Assembly: GCF_012034335.1 (NCBI RefSeq)
Contig: NZ_JAATHJ010000005.1
Coordinates: forward strand, 62,001 to 126,000
Length of the DNA: 64,000 nucleotides
Origin: Alkalicoccus luteus
GTDB taxonomy: Bacteria > Bacillota > Bacilli > Bacillales > Salisediminibacteriaceae
Direction: 5' to 3'
The translations under genes and the position numbers were made by a program. Under the pieces are notes generated by a model. The model was not told the origin of the DNA. It made no database searches and saw only the letters and a list, made by a program, of their open reading frames with translations. Below, piece after piece: positions 50,585 through 58,425 of the stretch; the stretch's first letter is position 1; every line of letters starts with the position of its first letter.

Positions 50585-50771
50585 AAATAGCTCCTCCTTT
50601 TTATTGAAAGAATGTTCGTGAAATAAACAGGTCGTAATCCCGAGTCCCAGCCATTTCATTTTAGGTATCTTCGCCTCGACAGCTAGAGGTTACACAATAC
50701 CCCTCGACGTTCCGCGGGAATGAAATGAACTGAAAGCCGTTTACGCAGGCTGCCTTATTTGCACAACGTAC
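50585..50771 (-). ncRNA. Likely autoregulatory leader of rpsD (S4 leader)
   Basis: A 185-nt untranslated leader runs from the promoter to rpsD, with GC-rich self-complementary parts (around 50690-50740). In B. subtilis S4 represses its own gene through such a leader. I could not fold it fully, so the identity with the known S4 leader is inferred from position and length. Confidence 0.5.
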
Positions 50772-50800
50772 AGTGTATAATGAAGCAGCCATTGTGTCAA
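50772..50800 (-). promoter_or_regulatory. Sigma-A promoter of rpsD
   Basis: On the minus strand TTGACA (50795-50800), 17-bp spacer, TACACT (50772-50777), about 190 bp before the rpsD start. Confidence 0.7.
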
Positions 50801-50874
50801 TAGTTTACTGCGAATGATCAGGCATTCCTTTCATAACGAAACATGTATCAGTCAGCACATAGTAACCGGCTGCA

Positions 50875-50904
50875 TAAAGAAAAAAGACCCGGCTATACCG
50901 GATC
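50875..50904 (-). terminator. Terminator of the ytsP-like gene, abutting truncated element 5
   Basis: On the minus strand AGATCCGG pairs with CCGGGTCT (one mismatch), followed by TTTTTTCTTT. The left end of repeat copy 5 begins two bases away, the same arrangement as the T-tract-bearing hairpins of copies 1-4. Confidence 0.7.
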
Positions 50905-50905
50905 T

Positions 50906-50999
50906 CAGGCTGTTGATAAAGTCTGACAACTTACATGTTTATTCTATTCGGTTGTATTCCACTCCGCTTCCCCACCCTGCCGTGGGCTTGCTTTCAGCC
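50906..50999 (+). mobile_element. Truncated terminator-associated element, copy 5 (about 90 bp)
   Basis: AGGCTGTTGATAAAGTC, then GACAACTTACATGTTTATTC, GGTTGTATT and CCCTGCCGTGGGCTTG match the left 90 bp of copies 1-4. Homology then stops; no right end or second hairpin was found. A decayed or deleted copy. Confidence 0.75.
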
Positions 51000-51098
51000 G
51001 ATGAAGCGTTTTTCGTACAAACGTATGCTGCTTAGCGCAGCAAGTGATGGTCTGTAAGGAATTGCTGACTGAAAAACAACCTTGTGGCTGGTAAAAAC

Positions 51099-51231
51099 TA
51101 CACAACGCCCGGCAATTGTAACAGAACGCTCCATGAAACTAACTTAGCGGAGGTCAAACGTAACTTACGCACCTTAACAGACCGTTATAACGAATAAAAC
51201 AACTTAAGCCGTCGCAAAAGTAACATAACGC
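51099..51231. repeat. Degenerate 21-bp-period repeats in the ytsP 3' region
   Basis: The core TAAC(A/T)(T/G)A-CGC recurs at 51099, 51119, 51140, 51161 and 51221, with weaker matches between, at spacings of about 21 bp. The units are poorly conserved. No gene is supported in 51000-51319. Confidence 0.4.
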
Positions 51232-51319
51232 GAAGGAATTCGAACAGTCGCTCACAACCACGGAGGCGATGATGTCGCTGGTTTATCCTGTCTGCGAAAT
51301 CATTCAGCGGGGATGTCGC

Positions 51320-51799
51320 CTACAAATACTTTTCGAGAACGGCTGCGAAGGCTTCGATGCCTTTTTGATCCGTTTCGGTAAAGCGTGCTTTAGACGGGCT
51401 GTCGATATCGAGCACTCCGAAGATTTGTCCGTCCTTAAATAAAGGCACGACAATTTCGGAGTTGGAAGCAGCGTCACATGCGATATGACCCGGAAAGGCA
51501 TGGACGTCTTCAATTCGCTGCGTCTTTTGTTCACTGACCGCCGTACCGCAGACGCCTTTGCCGTAAGCGATATGGACACATGCCGGCAGACCCTGGAAAG
51601 GTCCGAGAATCAAGGCATCGTTTTTCCATAGGTAGAAGCCGACCCAGTTGACATCATCTAGGAATTGATTTAACAAAGCAGAAGCATTGCTGAGATTTGC
51701 AGTAATATCCGTTTCGCCTTCGAGAAGTGCATCCAGCTGACGTGATAGCAGCGAATACTGCTCTTCAAGCGTGCCGGAAGGGGTAACAGCTTCAAACAT
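51320..51799 (-). CDS. Free methionine-(R)-sulfoxide reductase, GAF domain (YtsP-like)
   Basis: 159-residue single GAF domain. Three conserved cysteines of the fRMsr family are visible in GPFQGLPACVHIAYGKGVCGTA and HIACDAASNSEIVVPLF, followed by GVLDIDSPSKARFTETD. Reduces free Met-R-sulfoxide by family knowledge. Same neighbourhood (between rpsD and hisJ) as B. subtilis ytsP. Confidence 0.9.
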   Translation of the reverse strand: MFEAVTPSGTLEEQYSLLSRQLDALLEGETDITANLSNASALLNQFLDDVNWVGFYLWKNDALILGPFQGLPACVHIAYGKGVCGTAVSEQKTQRIEDVHAFPGHIACDAASNSEIVVPLFKDGQIFGVLDIDSPSKARFTETDQKGIEAFAAVLEKYL

Positions 51800-51853
51800 G
51801 GGACATCATCCTTTTCAGATAAAGTATATGCCGAGCATTATAGCACAGGCTGA

Positions 51854-52681
51854 TCAGCGCAGAAAAGGGCTGTGCTCAGAAAGAAAAGCGTCAACAGCAG
51901 CTCTAGAGGCGCCGACCTGGCTGCTTTTGTGGGCATCAGAACCATATACAAGCCGAACCGCTTTCGAACGAGCGTGTTTAAGTGCTTCCGGAGGAGGGTA
52001 GTGCTCCCCGCAGAGCGGCTTATAAAGACCGGCTGTGTTAACATCCAGAGCCAGATTCTGTTCCGCTGCTTTGTCAATCACTTCACAAATCCAGGGAAAA
52101 TCGTCAAAGGTTCTTGGAAACTGCTTTTGAAATTTACGAACGAGCGTTATGTGCCCGAGCCGGGCAGGCTTCCACTTTCCCAGATCAGCAGCAGCAGATG
52201 AGAGAACCGTTTCGTAGTACAAGCGGTAGACCGCTTCCAGCGAACCGCATGCTGCAATCAGCTCAGCGAAAGTATCCTCATGGAAATCCATGCAGATGTA
52301 ACCGGAGCTTATGCGAAGAAAATGAACCGACAAAATAGCATCGTCCAAATAGGGGCCTGTATCATTCAGTAAACGGGTGATCTCCTTTTCCCATCCCGCG
52401 ATATAATCGACTTCCAGACCTGTCCGGATCTTCAGGTGCCCGTCATACTCCTTTTTCACGAGCCGGCACGCTTCCAGATAAGCAGGCAGGTCAGCATGCT
52501 GCATACTGCTGTCCTGATTAGGTACGGGATCATGAAAGCCTTCCGGAAGCGGAGCATGCTCCGTAAACGATATTTCGTCCAGGCCGGCCAGAAGCGCGGC
52601 TTCTGCATATTCATTCAGCGTGTCCGCAGATCCGTGCGGACAAAAGGGGGTGTGCATGTGAGCGTCGTGTTTGATGTGCAA
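51854..52681 (-). CDS. hisJ: Histidinol-phosphatase, PHP family
   Basis: 275 residues. PHP motifs DAHMHTPFCPHG, SFTEHAPLPEGF, KIRTGLEVDYI, SVHF and YGSDAHKSSQVG supply the metal-binding His, Asp and Glu residues. Makes histidinol from histidinol phosphate in histidine synthesis; in B. subtilis HisJ (YtvP) is likewise outside the his operon. TTG start at 52681, with AAAGGATG about 9 nt upstream. Confidence 0.9.
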   Translation of the reverse strand: MHIKHDAHMHTPFCPHGSADTLNEYAEAALLAGLDEISFTEHAPLPEGFHDPVPNQDSSMQHADLPAYLEACRLVKKEYDGHLKIRTGLEVDYIAGWEKEITRLLNDTGPYLDDAILSVHFLRISSGYICMDFHEDTFAELIAACGSLEAVYRLYYETVLSSAAADLGKWKPARLGHITLVRKFQKQFPRTFDDFPWICEVIDKAAEQNLALDVNTAGLYKPLCGEHYPPPEALKHARSKAVRLVYGSDAHKSSQVGASRAAVDAFLSEHSPFLR

Positions 52682-52790
52682 CAGGAAACATCCTTTCGTT
52701 TACAGGGTGTGCAGGTGCGGACAGCTGTTCGCGTTTTAGCACCTTCTTACATGAAAAGGATAAAAAAGGGAGATTAATTGAAAGAAATTG

Positions 52791-52807
52791 TGGAATAAGT
52801 TATTCCA
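52791..52807. promoter_or_regulatory. 17-bp palindrome in the hisJ/ezrA divergent region
   Basis: TGGAATAAGTTATTCCA has 8-bp perfect arms around one central base. It lies 110 bp upstream of hisJ and 128 bp upstream of ezrA. The rest of 52682-52934 holds a CTGCTGT/ACAGCAG stem near the ezrA ribosome-binding site. No clear -35/-10 pair. Confidence 0.4.
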
Positions 52808-52934
52808 AACGTTGTCTGTCATGATAAGATAGGAAAAGAAAGCTTTTGAATGTACTTATTATAGCATGACTATATACATATTTACTGCTGTCCGGACCGT
52901 TTAACGAACAGCAGCTTGGTGAAGGAGGGTTCTG

Positions 52935-54647
52935 ATGAGCTATGTAATTTATGCAGTGATTGCGCTGCTCCTTGCAGGTATTATTTACGGGGCGCTGGCG
53001 CGCAGGAACATTTTTAAGGACGTGGACCGGCTTGGCGGACGAAAAGTGGAGCTGATGAACCGACCCGTAACCGAAGAGCTGTCAAAAATGAAAGGATTAA
53101 AGCTTTCCGGTGAAACGGAAGAACGCTTCAACGAGTGGCGGCGTGAGTGGGACGAAATTGTAACCGTCCAGCTTCCTGACATCGAGGAAAAGCTTTTCGA
53201 CATTGAAGAAGCAGCCAACCGCTACCGATTTGGCCGAGCCCGTCAGCTGATCGGAGTTGTAGAAGAAGCGCTCACTGCAATTGAAAAACATATCAATGAT
53301 CTGATTCATGAAGTGCATGAGCTTGTACATAGTGAAGAACAGAACCGGCATGATATTCAGCGTGTAGAAGAATACTACCAGGAAACGAAAAAGAAACTGT
53401 GGGTTCACCGGGGATCGCTCGGAACCGCTGCAGACCGCATCGATAGTGAGCTTGAAGCGGCCCACGGGAATTTTTCTGTTTTCCATGAGCAGACGGGAGA
53501 AGGTAATTATTTTCAGGCACGGGAAACGCTCCAGGGAGTGCGCGAGGCGCTGGATCGTATTAACAAACTGATCGATGAACTGCCTTCGCTGCAGCTGAAA
53601 GTAAAGCGGGACGTTCCCGCACAGCTGCGTGAACTTGGCGACGGTATAGCTGAAATGAAGGAACAGGGTTATCCGGTTGAACTGCTTGATCTTGAGCCGC
53701 TGCAAAAGGAACTTGAAACCAAATGTACCAATGCGGAAGAAGCGCTTGATGAGCTCGACGTTGCAAGTTCATCGGTACTGCTGGAAGAGGTAGAACAGGA
53801 CCTCCAGCATATTTACGCAAGACTGGAAGAAGAAGCGGTTGCGCGTCAGGATGCTGAGACGTCTCTCCCGGAAACTGGTGCAAAGCTTGAAAAGGCAGGC
53901 TCACTGATTGAGGCGATGAAAGTAGAGCTTGAAACGGTACGGCTCAGCTATCAGCTTTCTGAGAAGGAAGAAGCGGAACTTGCAGCAAGTGAAAAGAAGT
54001 GGAAGGAACTTGTCTCCGCGTTTCGGGTGCTGGAAGCTTCGAAAGAAGAACGGAATCAATCCTTCTCTGCTATTCAAGAAAGATTAAAGGAGCTTGATGC
54101 GGAAATCGCGGAAGTTGAAGCCGCGCTGGCATCCATGAAAGAAAATCTCGGTCATCTTCGGGAAGATGAACTGAAGGCAGTAGAAACGGTTTCAGAAAAG
54201 CGCCGCTATCTCCGCGGTATTAAGCGCAGGGTGGAACGTTGTTCGCTGCCAAAAGTGCCGGATCTGACGAAGAATCAGCTGCTTGAAGCGGAAAAGCAGA
54301 TTACGAGGGCAGAAGAGCAGCTGGAAGAAGCACCGCTTGTAATGGAGGACGTACGACAGGCCGTTTCAGAGGCCGCATCGGAGATCGATAAAGCCGCTGC
54401 GATGGTAGATAAGATGATTGCAGACGGAGAGCTTGCAGAGCGTGTTATTCAATACGGCAACCGCTACCGGACGCAACACGATGAGGTGCAGATTCTGCTG
54501 CTCCAGGCAGAAGACCGCTTTCGGCAGGGACATTATGAAGAAGCAGTTGAACTGTCCGTTAAAGGAGTCGAAAAAGTTGATAAGCAGGTGCTGGATAAAG
54601 TGAACGGAACGGCATCAGAACTGAACAGCAAAGCGGGCAATGCCTGA
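52935..54647 (+). CDS. ezrA: Septation ring formation regulator EzrA
   Basis: Negative regulator of FtsZ ring formation and link to peptidoglycan synthases. 570 residues, normal length: N-terminal outside-in helix (VIYAVIALLLAGIIYGALAR) then a long coiled-coil, spectrin-like cytoplasmic region (VELMNRPVTEELSKMKGLKLSGETEERFNEWRREWDEIVTVQLPDIEEKLFDIEEAANRYRF is diagnostic). GAAGGAGGG precedes the ATG. Followed by a clear terminator. Confidence 0.96.
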   Translation: MSYVIYAVIALLLAGIIYGALARRNIFKDVDRLGGRKVELMNRPVTEELSKMKGLKLSGETEERFNEWRREWDEIVTVQLPDIEEKLFDIEEAANRYRFGRARQLIGVVEEALTAIEKHINDLIHEVHELVHSEEQNRHDIQRVEEYYQETKKKLWVHRGSLGTAADRIDSELEAAHGNFSVFHEQTGEGNYFQARETLQGVREALDRINKLIDELPSLQLKVKRDVPAQLRELGDGIAEMKEQGYPVELLDLEPLQKELETKCTNAEEALDELDVASSSVLLEEVEQDLQHIYARLEEEAVARQDAETSLPETGAKLEKAGSLIEAMKVELETVRLSYQLSEKEEAELAASEKKWKELVSAFRVLEASKEERNQSFSAIQERLKELDAEIAEVEAALASMKENLGHLREDELKAVETVSEKRRYLRGIKRRVERCSLPKVPDLTKNQLLEAEKQITRAEEQLEEAPLVMEDVRQAVSEAASEIDKAAAMVDKMIADGELAERVIQYGNRYRTQHDEVQILLLQAEDRFRQGHYEEAVELSVKGVEKVDKQVLDKVNGTASELNSKAGNA

Positions 54648-54652
54648 TTGAA

Positions 54653-54695
54653 AAAGACCAGACAGGAGAATACACTCCCGACTGGTCTTTTTTGT
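54653..54695 (+). terminator. Terminator of ezrA
   Basis: AAAGACCAG pairs with CTGGTCTTT, enclosing GGAG/CTCC, followed by TTTG. Confidence 0.85.
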
Positions 54696-54755
54696 ACAAT
54701 TCGGACCTGTATCCGTATTTTTACCTAATATTCACGTTAAAAATGTTCACTGTAG

Positions 54756-54783
54756 TTGATTTTATGCCGATAAGGGGTATAAT
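54756..54783 (+). promoter_or_regulatory. Sigma-A promoter of the acidic repeat protein
   Basis: TTGATT (54756-54761), 16-bp spacer, TATAAT (54778-54783), 38 bp before the GTG start. Confidence 0.6.
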
Positions 54784-54821
54784 AGTACTAAAATCATGTG
54801 AGGCGGAAGGACTGAAGCAGC

Positions 54822-55259
54822 GTGAAGAAGGAATGGTTGATTATCGGTGCCACCGGTGCAGTGTGTGCTGCGGTCTGGGGCGTCCTCCTGATGACCGTTT
54901 TAGAACCGGACGAATCTGAACAGACGGAAGCGTCCCTTTCAGAAGAAGAACAGTCACTCGTCGATTTTTACGCACACCAGGAAACAGAAGATCAATCAGC
55001 AGCAGAGCAGGACGAATCATCTGCATCAGAAGAGGAAAATCAACCAGCAGCAGAGCCGGACGAGCCATCTGCATCAGAAGAAGAAAATCAATCAGCAGAG
55101 GAAGCAGAAGTCGAACTGGAAGATGTGCCTGATCGGCTGATTGAAAAAATACAGGACCAAGGACTTGAAGTGAAAGATATTGAGGACGCTGCGCCGGATC
55201 AACGCATGTCCATTGACGACCTGCTCGCTTTTTTGGAGGAGCTCGAATCACTTGATTAA
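54822..55259 (+). CDS. Membrane-anchored acidic protein with 16-residue tandem repeats
   Basis: 145 residues, GTG start. N-terminal helix (WLIIGATGAVCAAVWGVLLMTVL) then a Glu/Ser/Ala-rich region with two complete 48-bp repeats (54990-55037, 55038-55085: DQSAAEQDESSASEEE, NQPAAEPDEPSASEEE) and a partial third. A short conserved-looking C-terminal helix pair ends the protein (VPDRLIEKIQDQGLEVKDIED ... LLAFLEELESL). No family recognised. Probably surface-exposed. Confidence 0.7.
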   Translation: MKKEWLIIGATGAVCAAVWGVLLMTVLEPDESEQTEASLSEEEQSLVDFYAHQETEDQSAAEQDESSASEEENQPAAEPDEPSASEEENQSAEEAEVELEDVPDRLIEKIQDQGLEVKDIEDAAPDQRMSIDDLLAFLEELESLD

Positions 55260-55310
55260 CCGCAGTTCAATGTAAAAAAGAGTCACCTGGAGCATTCATG
55301 GTGATTAGAG

Positions 55311-55341
55311 ACCCACGCTCAATTAGAAGCGTGGGTTCTTT
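55311..55341 (+). terminator. Terminator after the acidic repeat protein
   Basis: ACCCACGCT pairs with AGCGTGGGT, followed by TCTTTATT. Confidence 0.75.
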
Positions 55342-55565
55342 ATTGGTCAGTAACACAAAAAAATCCTGACATGGCGCTCAGACAAATGGTGGACATGCAG
55401 GGCACGGCGCCCTCCTGCAGGAAGCCTGATACTGGAGCATGTTCGCAACGGGTGATCAGAAGAAACCCAGGTTGACAGACACATCAGACGAAGCAAACGG
55501 GTGAAAAGGAGGACTGGAAAAGCAGGTCTATGTATGATAGGATTTTCCGGTGAATAATTGCACGG
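55342..55565. other. Intergenic stretch before iscS, no gene seen
   Basis: About 220 bp with a GCAGG..CCTGC stem (55396-55421 area) and an isolated TTGACA near 55473 without a matching -10. No reading frame or known leader recognised. It must contain the iscS-thiI promoter. Confidence 0.4.
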
Positions 55566-55580
55566 GAGGCCTCAGCAATC

Positions 55581-56726
55581 ATGATATATCTGGATAACAG
55601 TGCAGCAACTATCCCGGATGAAGAAGTACTTAAAACATTTACTAAAGCATCCAGCGCATACTTTGGCAATCCTTCCTCTCTCCATAAGCTTGGGGGAGAA
55701 GCTTCAGCGCTGCTTGAAAAAGCTCGTGAAAAAGCAGCTGAACTGCTGGAAGCTGAACAGCATCAAGTGCTGTTTACTTCTGGTGCAACCGAATCGAATA
55801 ATCTCGCTGTACAAGGAACGGCGTATGCGAGACAAAATCGAGGAAAGCACGTTGTTGTTTCTTCTCTCGAGCACCCGTCCATTTTGGAGGCAGTGGCTTA
55901 TCTGGAACGTGAGGGGTGGGATGTGACCCGCGTTTCTCCGCAGATGAATGGTGACGTGACGGCGCAATCGGTAAAACGTGCACTTCGCGAAGATACCGTG
56001 CTCGTCTGCATGATGCACGTGAATAATGAAACGGGAGCGATCCTTCCGGCAGAGGAAGTCGGCCTTATGCTGAAGCGCTACCCCAGGATTCATTATCATG
56101 TTGATGCTGTTCAGGCCGTTGGGAAGATCCCGGTATCATTTCGAACAATCGGGGCAGACTCTCTTTCCATTTCCGCTCATAAAATTCACGGCTTAAAGGG
56201 GACAGGCCTGCTAGTTTACCGGGATACCAGAAACCTGACGCCTCTGTTTTTCGGCGGAGCTCAGGAATCCGGAATAAGAGCAGGAACAGAAAATCCTGCG
56301 GGCGCTGCTGCCGCGGTGAAAGCGCTGCGTCTTGCCGTGTCGAACCGTCCGGAACATGCTGCTCACATGCGGGACTTGAACGTACAGCTTGAAACATTTT
56401 TCAAGGAGCGGAAAGAAGTTGTAATAAATTCACCTGCTCAACGGGCTCCGCATATTATCAATGTGTCCTGTCCGGGCCGAAAAGCAGAAACCGTTGTCCA
56501 TGCACTCGAGCAGAGAGAGATTTATATTTCGACGACGAGCGCCTGCTCCTCCAGAGTCTCAAACGAAAGCAGCGTACTGAAAGAAATGGGAGCCGACCAG
56601 TCTGTCGCAGAGAGCGCTGTAAGAATCTCGCTATCCGGAAGAACGACCGCCGAAGAAATCGGCTCCTTTATGAAGGCATGGGAGCAAACAGTGCCGGAAG
56701 TGACGCTGGCGAAAGGAGCAAAATAA
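55581..56726 (+). CDS. Cysteine desulfurase (IscS/NifS-like, thiI partner)
   Basis: PLP enzyme that takes sulfur from cysteine. 381 residues: YLDNSAATIPDEEVL, FTSGATESNNLAVQG, HVDAVQAVGKIPV, PLP Lys in SISAHKIHGLKGTGLL (about residue 200), active Cys in STTSACSSRVSNESSVL (about residue 326). It overlaps thiI by one base (TAATG), so it is the NifZ-type desulfurase that feeds ThiI for 4-thiouridine and thiazole synthesis. Confidence 0.94.
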   Translation: MIYLDNSAATIPDEEVLKTFTKASSAYFGNPSSLHKLGGEASALLEKAREKAAELLEAEQHQVLFTSGATESNNLAVQGTAYARQNRGKHVVVSSLEHPSILEAVAYLEREGWDVTRVSPQMNGDVTAQSVKRALREDTVLVCMMHVNNETGAILPAEEVGLMLKRYPRIHYHVDAVQAVGKIPVSFRTIGADSLSISAHKIHGLKGTGLLVYRDTRNLTPLFFGGAQESGIRAGTENPAGAAAAVKALRLAVSNRPEHAAHMRDLNVQLETFFKERKEVVINSPAQRAPHIINVSCPGRKAETVVHALEQREIYISTTSACSSRVSNESSVLKEMGADQSVAESAVRISLSGRTTAEEIGSFMKAWEQTVPEVTLAKGAK

Positions 56727-57937
56727 TGAAGCATGATGCGATATTAATCCGCTATGCGGAGCTCGCTATAAAAGGACGCAACCGGAAAAAATTTGAACGA
56801 AGACTGGAAAAAAATATTCAGCAGCTGCTGAAGCGTCGTTTTCCGGCAGCAAGAACCTCCAGGACGTTCGGCAGGCTGTTTGCAGAAACGAACGGCGAAG
56901 ACAGCAAAGAGGTTCTGGAAGCACTTCGGCACGTGTTTGGAATATCTTCTGTCAGTCCGGTCGTTCGCACGGTGAATAGAGAGGCTGATATAAAAGAAGG
57001 GGCGGCGGCTGTCATTTCAGACGCACTCGCTCAAGGGAAGCGTTCATTCAAAGTGTCCTGCCGCAGAATTGACAAAACATTCCCGACTGGCTCTCAAGAC
57101 ATGAATCAGCTGATCGGCGCACACCTGCTCGGACAATTTCCAGAGCTTACGGTAGACGTGCACCATCCGGATGTGGAGCTGACAGTGGAAATCAGGCAGG
57201 AAGGAACAGCGATTACTGGTGAAAAGCTTAAAGGGGCAGGAGGTCTGCCGACCGGAACCGGAGGCCGTGCCATGCTGCTTTTATCAGGAGGAATCGACAG
57301 TCCGGTAGCAGGATTTGAAGCGATGAAACGCGGAGTGACGCTTGAAGCTGTACACTTTCACAGCCCGCCTTATACGAGTGTTCAGGCGAAGCAGAAGGTG
57401 GAGGATCTTGCTGCAGTTCTGTCTGCATTCGGAGGAGCGGTCAAGCTTCACGTCGTTCCGTTTACCGAAGCTCAGCTCGCTGTTCATCAGCAGGTTCCGG
57501 ACAATGTAGAAATCACTGTGATGAGACGTTTTATGCTTCGCATCGCAGAGCAGCTGGCAGAAAAGGATGGCTTAAAAGCGCTGATCAGTGGTGAGAGTCT
57601 TGGCCAGGTCGCAAGTCAGACGCTGGAAAGCATGTACGCCATTAATCAGGTGACGACAATGCCTGTTCTCCGGCCCCTGATTACGCAGGATAAACTGGAC
57701 GTTATCGAAAAGTCGCAACGGATCGGTACGTACGACATATCGATTCGTCCGTTCGAGGACTGCTGCACGATTTTTCTGCCGTCTGATCCAAAGACGAAGC
57801 CTAATGCTGAAAAAGTAGCCTATTATGAAAGCTTTCTTGCGATTGACGATATTGTAAACGACGCGGTTAAACGTACCGAAGTCCGCATCATTGATGGTCG
57901 GACACAACAAGATGAGGAGCTTGAAGACCTCTTGTAA
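56726..57937 (+). CDS. thiI: tRNA 4-thiouridine synthase / thiamine sulfurtransferase ThiI
   Basis: 403 residues: N-terminal ferredoxin-like and THUMP domains (KFERRLEKNIQQLLKRRFPAARTSRTFGRLF ... HPDVELTVEIRQEGTAITGE), PP-loop LLLSGGIDSPVAGFEAMKRG (about residue 188), and GESLGQVASQTLESM. No C-terminal rhodanese domain, the short form usual in Bacillus. ATG overlaps the desulfurase stop; AAAGGAG lies upstream. Confidence 0.96.
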   Translation: MKHDAILIRYAELAIKGRNRKKFERRLEKNIQQLLKRRFPAARTSRTFGRLFAETNGEDSKEVLEALRHVFGISSVSPVVRTVNREADIKEGAAAVISDALAQGKRSFKVSCRRIDKTFPTGSQDMNQLIGAHLLGQFPELTVDVHHPDVELTVEIRQEGTAITGEKLKGAGGLPTGTGGRAMLLLSGGIDSPVAGFEAMKRGVTLEAVHFHSPPYTSVQAKQKVEDLAAVLSAFGGAVKLHVVPFTEAQLAVHQQVPDNVEITVMRRFMLRIAEQLAEKDGLKALISGESLGQVASQTLESMYAINQVTTMPVLRPLITQDKLDVIEKSQRIGTYDISIRPFEDCCTIFLPSDPKTKPNAEKVAYYESFLAIDDIVNDAVKRTEVRIIDGRTQQDEELEDLL

Positions 57938-57954
57938 GGCTATAAAGCAGCAGG

Positions 57955-57991
57955 CAGAATCTCCAGACATACAGGGGATTCTGTTTTTTTT
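57955..57991 (+). terminator. Terminator of iscS-thiI
   Basis: CAGAATCTCC pairs with GGGGATTCTG (one wobble), followed by eight T. Confidence 0.9.
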
Positions 57992-58425
57992 AGCGCTGTG
58001 CATTATTATTAAAAAGCTTTTCATAAATGTGAAGCAGGGATACTGGAAGCATGAAGCGTACTCTAAAAATCGTTGTCGTTCGGGGTCCTGAATGGGCGCG
58101 CAGCCGTTGCCTTTTTATAATAAGCTGTACTTTGAGGGGAGGAGAGGTCTCTGAATGTGGAGGAGAAAAGGCCTTGCATGATAACGATACCTGCTTAAAA
58201 GAGGAGACTGCAATTTGCAGAAAGAAAGGTTCGTCTGAGTAGTTATAAGTCGGATCAAGACGAATCTGGAACAATGGAGTACTTGGGGCGGCTTTTTATC
58301 CGGACGTGATCAGACAGATCGGCGTTCGTTCGAGCCCTTTGCTGCACGGCAGAAGGAAAGAAGGCTTCTGCTTGCAGGAAAAGCTTTGGAAACGTCATAA
58401 TAGGATAGTAAAGGAGGAAAGCGGA
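57992..58425. other. Intergenic stretch before ytcJ, no supported gene
   Basis: About 430 bp. Contains an isolated TATAAT (about 58114), a TTCGTCT/AGACGAA inverted repeat (about 58231-58262), and a 63-codon frame (58051-58242) with poor ribosome-binding site and unusual composition. In B. subtilis the spore protein gene sspA lies after thiI; no SASP is recognisable here. Confidence 0.5.

Noticed and set aside
55311-55341. End of an IS200/IS605 element (CCCACGC hairpin)
   Set aside because: Only a simple terminator hairpin. No TnpA or TnpB, no second end and no target motif were seen.
58051-58242. 63-codon frame between thiI and ytcJ
   Set aside because: Weak ribosome-binding site, many Cys and Arg, no recognisable fold. 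Not a SASP.
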